This document shows positions 1 to 6,651 of a stretch of 11,655 nucleotides of DNA, in pieces. Source of the DNA: an uncultured Mailhella sp. GTDB taxonomy: Bacteria; Desulfobacterota; Desulfovibrionia; Desulfovibrionales; Desulfovibrionaceae. The notes beneath the pieces were generated by a model, which made no database searches, had not been told where the DNA came from, and saw only the letters and a list, made by a program, of their open reading frames with translations. The position numbers were made by a program, and so were the translations under genes. Positions within the stretch are counted from its first letter, which is position 1. Each line of letters begins with the position of its first letter. The stretch spans positions 1 through 11,655 of the forward strand of contig CALUWZ010000040.1 of the NCBI GenBank assembly GCA_944324625.1, given 5' to 3'.

Positions 1-59
1 TTATACATGGCTTGTCTCTTCAGAAAATTTCCACTTTTAGAATAATCAACATTTTTCTT

Positions 60-87
60 TTGACAAAAAGAAAAAAACATGTATAAT
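60..87 (+). promoter_or_regulatory. Sigma-70 type promoter for the hybrid histidine kinase
   Basis: A perfect -35 hexamer TTGACA lies at 60-65 and a perfect -10 hexamer TATAAT at 82-87, separated by 16 bp of mostly A. Transcription should begin near 94-95, giving a leader of about 25 nt. A purine-rich ribosome site (AAAGGGGA, 103-110) follows, with its G run 10 nt before the ATG at 120. Hexamer identity is seen directly; activity is inferred. Confidence 0.75.
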
Positions 88-119
88 TTCAGCCGAAAAC
101 AGAAAGGGGACAAATTGTT

Positions 120-2642
120 ATGGAAAAAATGATTAACCAAACAATTTTTAAAAAATTCCTGCACACCATGCGTGTTCAGCTGCTTTTTGCTTTTCTGCTG
201 ATAATTTTTTCTTTTAGCGCTTATCTGACCATTAAAAATTCTTTCATTTTATATTCAGAAACAACGGGTAAAAATCTGTCTGCTTCCTTTACTGCCCAAG
301 TGGAAACAGAAATAGACCGTTATCAGGAAATTTTGGAAAACTATGCCAAAGAACTGGAAAGCATTGTAAGCACAGCAAAAAGCAATATTGATATTTCACA
401 GTCTTTATCCCTTTTTACACGCTTAAACCACAGAAAACTCTTTACTCCTTATATATTCTTTGACTACAAAATTTTTGGCAGAGACAGAATAATCTCTGCT
501 TTGGATATAGATTATAAAAATCGCGATTGGTACCAAAAAGCCCGAGCTGCCGACGGAGAAATAATTTACAGCACGCTGTACACAGACTATACAACCCAAA
601 AACCTGTTATTACCATAGCCAAAGAACTGAAAAACATCAATGCCATCATCGCTGTTGATATATTTCCAAGCACTTTTGAACCGCTTATATTAAATGCTCT
701 TCCTGCCGGGAGTTCCTATATGCTTATCGACTCCTCGGCAAATGTTCTGTTTAATTCCCAAAAAAACGTAAAAAAAGATGACTGCACCAAACAAATTCCT
801 GCAGCCGTGCTCGAAAAAATTCAGACCGATTTAAACACCGACAATGTTATTTCCCTGAAAAACTGCGACAGCTGCTTTATTTCATACAACATCCTGCCCA
901 ATCACTGGATTTCCGTCCTGAAAATCGATACCACACTTCTTCTTGCAGACCTGACAAATATTTTTTCCCTGTTCGGTTTTATTTTAATTTTCTTTATGCT
1001 TTTCAGCATATATACTTTTATCAAAGAATATCATCTTTTTGCCGATTTTGACAAATTAACCGCAAGCCTGAATGCTTTAAGCAACAGATATTGCGGCATA
1101 TACAAAGTTAACTGCAATACCAACACCTATGAAATTTTAAAATGCTCGGACGATGTCAAACCGCATTTTCCCGTTCAAGGAAATTATCAGGATTTTATTA
1201 AAATGGTTTCTGACAATTATATTGAAGAAAGTGCCATCAATGATTTTAAAATTTGCTTTTCCGCGGAAAACATCAAACGCCTTATAGACAACCGAATTTA
1301 TGACTACGGCGGAGACTTTAAACGCATTTATGAAGACGGCATGAGATGGGTGAGCATACGCTGTCTTATTGATCCCGACAGCACAAATAATGAAGCTGTT
1401 TTGTGTTTTTTAAGCATTGACCAGCAAAAAATGCTGGAACTCAAAAATAACGAACTCCTTAAAAATGCCCTTGATTTTGCAAAACAAAGCCAGCGCGCCA
1501 AAAACAACTTTTTTTCAGGCATTTCCCATGATATGCGAACCCCTTTGAACGCCATTATAGGGCTTTGCGAACTGGCAGAAAAATATACTGGCGACATTAA
1601 TGAAATGAAAACTTATCTGAAAAATATCCGCGTTTCAAGCACACAGCTTTTGCATCTTGTCAATGATATTTTAAATCTTTCGCAAATAGAACAAAACAAA
1701 ATAGCCCTTAATGCCAAAACATTTAATTTAAAACAATGCATAAACGATACTGTGTCCGTCTATTATTCCCGTGCACAAAGCGAAAAAAAGACACTGCATG
1801 TCAGTTTTCAAATTTATAACGAAACTGTGCTTAGTGATGATTTCAGAATTACTCAAATAATCAACAACCTTATTTCCAACGCACTCAAATACACGCAAAG
1901 CGGAAACAGCATAAGCCTTGAGGTAAAACAGCTTAATATAAATGCTGCCAACGAAATGGCACAATACGAATTTATTGTTGAAGACAACGGCATTGGCATG
2001 TCTGAAGATTTTCTGAAGAGAATTTTTGACCCCTATTCACGGGAAACACGCTTCAGCTCTTCTAAAATTGAAGGCACCGGTCTTGGTATGAGCATTGTGC
2101 AAAATATTGTCCGCCAATTTAACGGAACCATTGACATTCAAAGCAAACTGCATGAAGGCACACGCATTTCCGTAACATTGCCCCTTATGACAATACAAAG
2201 CTGTACCGAAGAAAAAGAACAGGATCAAAGCGTTATTTTGCAAAATCTGCATGGAAAACGGATTTTGGTTGCAGAAGACAATGCCATTAACATGCAAATA
2301 ATTACAACCATACTTGAAAAAAATCATCTTGAAACAGTACAGGCTGAAAACGGAAAAATTGCCTATGATAAATATTTGGCCCATGAAGACGGCTATTTTG
2401 ATGCCATACTTATGGATATGCAAATGCCCGTTATGGACGGCTGTGCTGCCGCTTCAGCCATACGCCAAGAAAACAGAAACGATTCCAAAACAATACCCAT
2501 TATTGCAGTTACTGCCAATGCATTTTCAGAAGAACTTTCACAAATTACCCAGTCAGGCATGAACGGTTATCTGCTGAAACCCCTTGACATGGCCTTATTA
2601 TGGCAAACACTTAATAAATTTATCAATCAAGCCCCAAAATAA
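120..2642 (+). CDS. Membrane hybrid sensor histidine kinase with C-terminal receiver domain
   Basis: This 840-residue inner-membrane kinase senses an external signal, autophosphorylates on histidine and passes phosphate to its own receiver. A membrane segment at about 19-38 is followed by an extracytoplasmic dCache-type sensor to about 275, with the typical R-D-W-Y signature at 135-138. A second membrane helix spans 281-301. Residues 315-450 look like a diverged PAS domain. The kinase core has the H box (phospho-accepting His470 in SHDMRTPLN), N box (Asn587), G1 box DNGIGM (622-627), F box (Asp637) and G2 box GTGLGM (652-657). The receiver has the acidic pair E719-D720, phospho-acceptor Asp766, Thr798 and Lys820. 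All catalytic residues look intact. The ATG at 120 is preferred over the one at 129 because of its spacing from the ribosome site. No HPt or DNA-binding output domain is present in the protein or window, so the next partner lies elsewhere. The ligand is unknown. Confidence 0.95.
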   Translation: MEKMINQTIFKKFLHTMRVQLLFAFLLIIFSFSAYLTIKNSFILYSETTGKNLSASFTAQVETEIDRYQEILENYAKELESIVSTAKSNIDISQSLSLFTRLNHRKLFTPYIFFDYKIFGRDRIISALDIDYKNRDWYQKARAADGEIIYSTLYTDYTTQKPVITIAKELKNINAIIAVDIFPSTFEPLILNALPAGSSYMLIDSSANVLFNSQKNVKKDDCTKQIPAAVLEKIQTDLNTDNVISLKNCDSCFISYNILPNHWISVLKIDTTLLLADLTNIFSLFGFILIFFMLFSIYTFIKEYHLFADFDKLTASLNALSNRYCGIYKVNCNTNTYEILKCSDDVKPHFPVQGNYQDFIKMVSDNYIEESAINDFKICFSAENIKRLIDNRIYDYGGDFKRIYEDGMRWVSIRCLIDPDSTNNEAVLCFLSIDQQKMLELKNNELLKNALDFAKQSQRAKNNFFSGISHDMRTPLNAIIGLCELAEKYTGDINEMKTYLKNIRVSSTQLLHLVNDILNLSQIEQNKIALNAKTFNLKQCINDTVSVYYSRAQSEKKTLHVSFQIYNETVLSDDFRITQIINNLISNALKYTQSGNSISLEVKQLNINAANEMAQYEFIVEDNGIGMSEDFLKRIFDPYSRETRFSSSKIEGTGLGMSIVQNIVRQFNGTIDIQSKLHEGTRISVTLPLMTIQSCTEEKEQDQSVILQNLHGKRILVAEDNAINMQIITTILEKNHLETVQAENGKIAYDKYLAHEDGYFDAILMDMQMPVMDGCAAASAIRQENRNDSKTIPIIAVTANAFSEELSQITQSGMNGYLLKPLDMALLWQTLNKFINQAPK

Positions 2643-2667
2643 CCAAACCGCATTTCAGCTCAGAATG

Positions 2668-2704
2668 CCGCTTTATTGTCTGAAAAAATCAGGCAGTAAA
2701 GCGG
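2668..2704 (+). terminator. Strong stem-loop 25 nt after the kinase stop, no U-tract
   Basis: Positions 2668-2683 pair with 2689-2704 in a 16-bp stem closed by a five-A loop. Two pairs are G-U wobbles in the plus-strand RNA (2676/2696 and 2679/2693); in the opposite RNA these would be A-C mismatches, so the fold belongs to the plus transcript. It is placed like a 3' end, but the bases after it are TCAAAAG, not a T run. It may be an mRNA-stabilising or processed 3' end, or a non-canonical terminator. Confidence 0.45.
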
Positions 2705-3125
2705 TCAAAAGTATACGCAGACAATGCCTTTGCAGACAATATCAAAAAATGTCTTTAAGGAAATATAACCGCCCGTATTTTCAACTCCGTGATAATTAAA
2801 ACATATCAGTTTTACACTGCCTCCCAAAACAAACTGAGCCTTTTTTTGCTTCAGTCAAAATTCCGCTGAGCAAATAATTCAGCAGGCATGCGTCTTATTT
2901 TTCAAATCCATGAGCGTATAAAAAACAGCAGCTGCAAAAATAATTTCACGTTAAAACCGCTGCATTGTCCGTAAAACACGTTTTTCGCCAGCGGCAAAAG
3001 CAGCTTATTATAACTTCTGCTGCAATCACTTTTTTCTTATCGCATAATTGCTTGAAAATTTATTCTATATATTCTGTCTGCGGTGTTTCCAAACTACTTT
3101 CAAAAAGTTTTTACTTCACGCAGCT

Positions 3126-3154
3126 GTCACAGTTATCTGACAAAATCATATAAA
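3126..3154 (+). promoter_or_regulatory. Possible promoter facing the folded intergenic segment
   Basis: GTCACA at 3126-3131 (4 of 6 to the -35 consensus) and TATAAA at 3149-3154 (5 of 6 to the -10 consensus) are separated by exactly 17 bp. Predicted start is about 3161, just where the first hairpin begins (CAAGG 3162-3166 with CCTTG 3175-3179). In AT-rich DNA such matches arise by chance, so confidence rests mainly on this placement. Confidence 0.3.
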
Positions 3155-3160
3155 ACTTTT

Positions 3161-3421
3161 GCAAGGAACTTCCACCTTGAACCAAACCCAAAGCTAAGCA
3201 ACCGGGAACTTCTTCCACCTGTTCTCACCCTTGGGTTCAGATGCCGGCTAAGCATGAACCATACAGATAAGGACAGCAATTGGTTGCCGAAAACATTGCA
3301 TAAGCACCGCTGCCGCAGGAACCGTATCTTCCCGCCTGTTTCACGCTTTTTCGGCAGGAAACCGAAATTTCCGCCTCCAAAAGATGAAACGCTGCAAATC
3401 AAAAGCAGTATTCTTTTGCAG
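3161..3421 (+). ncRNA. Candidate structured RNA of unknown family
   Basis: The plus-strand RNA can form nested helices. GCAACC 3198-3203 pairs with GGTTGC 3282-3287. Inside it, CTGT 3219-3222 pairs with ACAG 3273-3276 and CCTT 3229-3232 with AAGG 3269-3272. At the tip is a nine-pair hairpin with a two-base bulge: GGTTC 3234-3238 with GAACC 3256-3260, and ATGC 3241-3244 with GCAT 3252-3255. A separate 5' hairpin lies at 3162-3179, and two similar GGAA/TTCC hairpins follow at 3318-3332 and 3357-3372. The last inverted repeat pairs 3392-3398 with 3415-3421. There is no U-tract, so the 3' end is uncertain. I do not recognise tRNA, tmRNA, RNase P, SRP or a known riboswitch. The fold was traced by eye; a decayed gene with chance pairing is the alternative. 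Confidence 0.27.
3165..3375 (+). repeat. Four spaced copies of a GGAA-N-TTCC-RCC element
   Basis: Copies lie at 3165-3176, 3205-3219, 3318-3336 and 3357-3375. Each has GGAA, one to eleven bases, TTCC, then (C)RCC. Starts are 40 bp apart within the first pair and 39 bp within the second. Copies 3 and 4 are clearly alike over about 23 bp, both starting CAGGAA and ending GCCT. Each can form a short GGAA/TTCC hairpin. The element may be a remnant of internal duplication or a repeated binding site. Confidence 0.4.
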
Positions 3422-3721
3422 TTAACTGATATTGAACGCTTTAATTCTGGTATAAAAAATTTGGAAACACACCCGGTTTTGCATATTGATATGATATAAA
3501 TTAAAAACACTGTCCTCCTTTGGTTTTGTTCGGTTTTGACTGACAACCACATAAAATGCGTACCCCAAAAGAACAATCCAGTATCTGAAGATTTTTAATT
3601 CCGCCTGCAGAACAAAATAGTGTATTGTCGCTGAAGGCTGCAATAAAATGAAACAATGAAATTTCAGAAATTAATTTGCCCCCTTAAATCATATCGGCAA
3701 ATCAGGAAAATCAGAAAAAAT

Positions 3722-3750
3722 TTGACAGAAAAAAACGTTAACGCTATAAT
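3722..3750 (+). promoter_or_regulatory. Perfect-consensus sigma-70 promoter for the diguanylate cyclase
   Basis: TTGACA at 3722-3727 and TATAAT at 3745-3750 are both exact consensus with the optimal 17-bp spacer. Start should fall near 3757, giving a leader of only about 20 nt that carries the ribosome site AGGA (3767-3770) seven bases before the ATG. The spacer contains GTTAAC, a short palindrome (3737-3742), with no evidence of operator function. Confidence 0.8.
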
Positions 3751-3777
3751 TTCTTTTATAGTATTCAGGAAGCATAT

Positions 3778-5268
3778 ATGCAGAATTTCCAGTATGAACG
3801 CAGAAAAAAAAGAAGATTGAAACCCATTACGGTTTTTCTTCTGTCTTTGTTTGCTACCCTTGTTATGTCAGGCTCATACCTGTATTATTCTTATCAGCAG
3901 GATTACCAAGCACGAATTGAAAACGCCAAAATCTACGGCAGGTATTTTTCCCAAAAAACTTCACTGGTTATGGAAAATCTTTCCCAAAGCCTGTATATAT
4001 TGTCTTCCATTATCCGCTGGCAAAACGGCAAAACAGATTATTATGAAGAGCTGGCAGGTTATCTTATCAAAATTATCCCCGAAACAATTAATATCAATCT
4101 GGCAAAGGACGGAATAGTCAGTCACGTTTATCCCTATGAACAAAACAAATTTGCCATAGGACACAATTTATTGCTCTCTCAAGCCCGCAGGGATGAAGCG
4201 CTCAAAACCTTGCTTTCCCGAAAAGTCACTGTTGCAGGTCCTCTTCTGCTTATTCAGGGCGGGCGGGGCATCGCATTCAGGCAAGCCGTTTTTCTGCCGA
4301 ACAAAAAAAATTCTGCCGAAAACACTCCCCAAGAAAAACTTATCATACAAAAGAACCCCCAAAACACAGAAGCAAACAATGATGACCGCTTTTGGGGTTT
4401 TGTCATTATAACCTATGACTTTCCAAAAATTATGCAGCGCCTCAATTATGAAGAATTGACGCTGGCAGGTCTTTCTTGGAATCTATGGCATATTTCACCG
4501 CGCACAGGCCAAAAAGAAAGCATTATTTCTTCAGGAACCATTCAAAAAAATCAAGTGCAGACATTTTCCATTCCCCTGCAGAATGCAACATGGTTTCTTG
4601 ATGTTTCCCCTAAAGCCTCTGCCCAGAACCACAAATTTATTATAGAAACGTTTCTGTATGTGTTTATCTGTCTGCTGTTGTCCTTGCTCTGCACCTTTAT
4701 TTTTATTTTGAACAACAAAAACAAAATTATCGAACGGCAAAGCAATACCGATACCCTGACAAATCTGCCCAACAGAAAATGTTTCTATACTCTGCTGAAA
4801 AATGCCCTGCAAAATCATTTCAATACAGTGCATGCGGAAGATGAACCTGTTCTGCATTTATGCATTCTGGATTTAAATGACTTTAAACAAATTAATGATA
4901 AATACGGTCATATTATCGGCGATAAAATTCTGATTGAATTTTCCAGACGCCTTTCCGAAAGCCACCTGCCGGATGAATTTGCCTCACGCCTTGGCGGAGA
5001 TGAATTTCTGGCTGTATACTACTGTACTCCGGCAAAGGAAAACGAAATTCCAAAACGATTGGCAGACATACTGGATTACCTGCAGCAGCCTTATACAATC
5101 AATGAAAAAGTTTATACTGTCACGGCAAGTCTGGGCTTTATCTGTCCAAGCAGGGAAATGCTTAATAAAAAACCCCCGTCACAGTCTGACGAAGAATTTT
5201 TTCTTGATAAGGCAGACCGTGTCATGTACCAAAGAAAACGCGAATATCACCAAAAACAGCGTACATAA
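3778..5268 (+). CDS. CHASE-domain membrane diguanylate cyclase (GGDEF)
   Basis: This 496-residue protein is predicted to join two GTP into the second messenger c-di-GMP in response to an external ligand. A basic N terminus precedes a membrane helix at about 17-38. The extracytoplasmic part, to about 275, is a CHASE domain, shown by the family's YPYE (118-121), AIGHNLL (126-132) and GPLLLIQGG (154-162) blocks. A second membrane helix covers 290-311. The catalytic domain begins with DTLTNLPNR (325-333), has metal-binding Asp365, N373-D374, and the intact active-site loop GGDEF at 406-410. Between the CHASE core and its FWGF strand sits a hydrophilic, Lys/Asn/Gln-rich insert of roughly 30 residues (174-203). 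The usual RxxD inhibitory site would fall at 397-400, but the residues are LPDE, so ordinary product inhibition seems absent. There is no EAL domain. It has its own promoter and is not co-transcribed with the kinase by proximity alone. Confidence 0.93.
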   Translation: MQNFQYERRKKRRLKPITVFLLSLFATLVMSGSYLYYSYQQDYQARIENAKIYGRYFSQKTSLVMENLSQSLYILSSIIRWQNGKTDYYEELAGYLIKIIPETININLAKDGIVSHVYPYEQNKFAIGHNLLLSQARRDEALKTLLSRKVTVAGPLLLIQGGRGIAFRQAVFLPNKKNSAENTPQEKLIIQKNPQNTEANNDDRFWGFVIITYDFPKIMQRLNYEELTLAGLSWNLWHISPRTGQKESIISSGTIQKNQVQTFSIPLQNATWFLDVSPKASAQNHKFIIETFLYVFICLLLSLLCTFIFILNNKNKIIERQSNTDTLTNLPNRKCFYTLLKNALQNHFNTVHAEDEPVLHLCILDLNDFKQINDKYGHIIGDKILIEFSRRLSESHLPDEFASRLGGDEFLAVYYCTPAKENEIPKRLADILDYLQQPYTINEKVYTVTASLGFICPSREMLNKKPPSQSDEEFFLDKADRVMYQRKREYHQKQRT

Positions 5269-5270
5269 AG

Positions 5271-5290
5271 AAGACGGAAATTTCCGTCTT
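5271..5290. terminator. Palindromic intrinsic terminator between convergent genes
   Basis: AAGACGGA pairs with TCCGTCTT around an AATT loop, starting 2 bp after the cyclase stop. On the plus strand it runs directly into seven Ts (5289-5295), a classic intrinsic terminator. On the minus strand the following T tract is interrupted and shorter, so it may also end the amidohydrolase transcript, whose stop is at 5329-5331, but less efficiently. Confidence 0.85.
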
Positions 5291-5328
5291 TTTTTATGCC
5301 GATTGCAGAACAGCCCCGTCCGCAGTTA

Positions 5329-6630
5329 TTATACAGTTTTTTTATCCAGCGCCAAAGCTGTATTAACAAAAAGCTCACAAAAAGGACGGAGCAAACTTTC
5401 TTCAAAATCAAAATCAGGGGAATGATGGCCTGCTTTCAGCCGTGACCCTATCATGCAGTAAACAGCTTTACCGCCCTGTTCCTGTACGGCACGCATAAAC
5501 GTGCAGGCATCGTCGCTGCCGAATCCTTTTCCTGCCGGCAGACAATTTTCTTGTTCAAAATACGGAATTTCCCCGGCTTTTTCCGCAATAAAACGTGCCA
5601 GATCCTCATCGCTTGACGCGCTGTCGCACATACCCGTAAATTCAATGCGGTATTCCAAATCATACATGGAAGCCGCTGAAGCAATAATATTTTCCGCACG
5701 TTTTGCCAAATCATCGCAGACATCGGAATTTATGCCCCTAATTTCCGCTGCAAATTCAGCATATTCGGCTATAACATTGGCACTTGATCCTGCGTGCAGA
5801 ATTCCCACATTAATTCTGGTATCGCCTTTGCCGTACCGCGGCATCGCATGCAGATTCATTACGGCACAGCAGGCACCCAGCAAAGCATTCCTGCCTTTTT
5901 CAGGCTCTCCGCCCGCATGGGCTGATTTTCCGTGAAAATATACTTTAAGTTTTTTGGTGGCAAAAAATCCCTCGCTGCCGCAGACTATGGAACGGCTCTT
6001 TACGGCACTCATGCCGATATGCCCGATAACAGCATACTGTACGCCTGCACAAAGATGCTTCAGACCGTAAGCACCCCGAACCCCTTCTTCAGCAGGCTGA
6101 AAAACAACCCGTATGCCGTAATCCAATTCCTGACGCATAGATGCAAGAACTTTCACCAGTCCTATGCCGACGGCAACATGCCCGTCATGTCCGCAGGCAT
6201 GGCAATACCCGTTATTGACGGAAGAAAAACCAAGTTCAAACGGTGCATGGCCTTGGTCTTGTTTTTCCTGAACAGGGACTGCATCCAAATCAAAACGAAA
6301 AAGCGTACGTATCTGAGCATCTTCCCTATTCACGGGCATAATATCAACCGCAAGACCCGTAACACCTTCAAAAAGAGCAAGTTCTTCACGGGGCACGCCG
6401 TTTTTTGCAGCCTCTTCCTGCCAGTGCAGCTTTTCCTCTGCACTCAGTGTTCCGAACATTTTGGACCTGTCATATATATCTTTGCCCAAATGTATCCGCA
6501 CTGGCAAATCCTTAAGAAGACTGTAGACAAAATACGTTGTCCAGAATTCGCCGAATCCCGGCTCTGCATGTTTATGAACCTGTCTTCTCCAGCGGATAAA
6601 ATCCTCTTGCGGCGGAAAAATCGTTTTCAT
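5329..6630 (-). CDS. AbgA-like M20 family metallo-amidohydrolase
   Basis: A cytoplasmic zinc-type amidohydrolase of 433 residues, resembling in length and sequence pattern subunit A of E. coli p-aminobenzoyl-glutamate hydrolase, which releases glutamate from a folate breakdown product. The metal-site pattern is complete: FRFDLDAV (112-119), HACGHDGH (144-151, with Cys146 and His148), PAEEG (179-183, Glu181/Glu182), His204 and GHH (401-403). The lid/dimerisation domain contains the SAHAG block (236-240), NVGILHAGSSANVI (274-287) and an EIRG strand, as in AbgA. The long N-terminal insertion before the FEG block is also AbgA-like. No signal peptide is seen. I chose the ATG at 6628-6630 over an upstream TTG at 6643-6645 because GGGG sits five bases before the ATG. 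It begins 21 bp after the activase gene and is probably co-transcribed. No AbgB or AbgT partner is in the window, so the substrate could be another N-acyl amino acid or aminoacyl conjugate. Confidence 0.9.
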   Translation of the reverse strand: MKTIFPPQEDFIRWRRQVHKHAEPGFGEFWTTYFVYSLLKDLPVRIHLGKDIYDRSKMFGTLSAEEKLHWQEEAAKNGVPREELALFEGVTGLAVDIMPVNREDAQIRTLFRFDLDAVPVQEKQDQGHAPFELGFSSVNNGYCHACGHDGHVAVGIGLVKVLASMRQELDYGIRVVFQPAEEGVRGAYGLKHLCAGVQYAVIGHIGMSAVKSRSIVCGSEGFFATKKLKVYFHGKSAHAGGEPEKGRNALLGACCAVMNLHAMPRYGKGDTRINVGILHAGSSANVIAEYAEFAAEIRGINSDVCDDLAKRAENIIASAASMYDLEYRIEFTGMCDSASSDEDLARFIAEKAGEIPYFEQENCLPAGKGFGSDDACTFMRAVQEQGGKAVYCMIGSRLKAGHHSPDFDFEESLLRPFCELFVNTALALDKKTV

Positions 6631-6635
6631 GATTA

Positions 6636-6639
6636 CCCC
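6636..6639 (-). promoter_or_regulatory. Ribosome binding site that sets the amidohydrolase start
   Basis: On the minus strand, GGGG lies five bases before the ATG at 6628-6630. The alternative in-frame TTG at 6643-6645 lies upstream of this G run, so using it would bury the site within the coding sequence. The site lies in the 21-bp gap after the upstream stop codon (6652-6654). Confidence 0.55.
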
Positions 6640-6651
6640 AAGCAATGCCTG

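Larger units (their letters stand above)
2643..3777. other. 1.1-kb intergenic region with no convincing protein gene
   Basis: Open frames here are short, lack recognisable motifs, lack good ribosome sites and overlap one another on both strands, so I call no CDS. The left part (2705-3120) is AT-rich with small inverted repeats, such as CCGCTG at 2957-2962 against CAGCGG at 2989-2994 and AGCAG at 2999-3003 against CTGCT at 3017-3021. The middle (3126-3421) is visibly richer in G+C and densely folded and is listed separately. The right part (3422-3720) shows nothing identifiable; the promoter of the cyclase gene begins at 3722. It could be a decayed gene, an RNA gene region, or both. Confidence 0.6.

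Noticed and set aside
3161..3290. 6S RNA
   Set aside because: The string CACCTTGAACCAA resembles part of E. coli 6S and the fold is elongated, but the closing stem and central bubble cannot be laid out convincingly; kept as an unknown RNA candidate.
3161..3421. c-di-GMP riboswitch upstream of the diguanylate cyclase
   Set aside because: A few fragments (CAAAGC, GGTTGCCGA) recall GEMM-I, but the conserved core and receptor arrangement are absent, and an independent promoter at 3722 would exclude it from the cyclase mRNA leader.
3083..3499. A 138-codon open frame on the plus strand of the intergenic region
   Set aside because: Starts without a clear ribosome site, has no family motif, and is covered by the inverted repeats and by an opposing frame; could be a decayed gene but unsupported.
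3133..3576. A 147-codon open frame on the minus strand of the intergenic region
   Set aside because: No recognisable domain, heavy in Arg, Phe and Ser as in translated noncoding DNA, overlapping equally long frames on the other strand; its bases are better explained by the inverted repeats.
3422..3643. Possible small membrane protein on the minus strand
   Set aside because: Begins only with a TTG, has no ribosome site, and its single hydrophobic stretch is weak.
6643..6645. Upstream TTG as start of the amidohydrolase
   Set aside because: The G-rich ribosome site lies between this TTG and the ATG at 6628-6630, which starts the conserved N terminus with good spacing.
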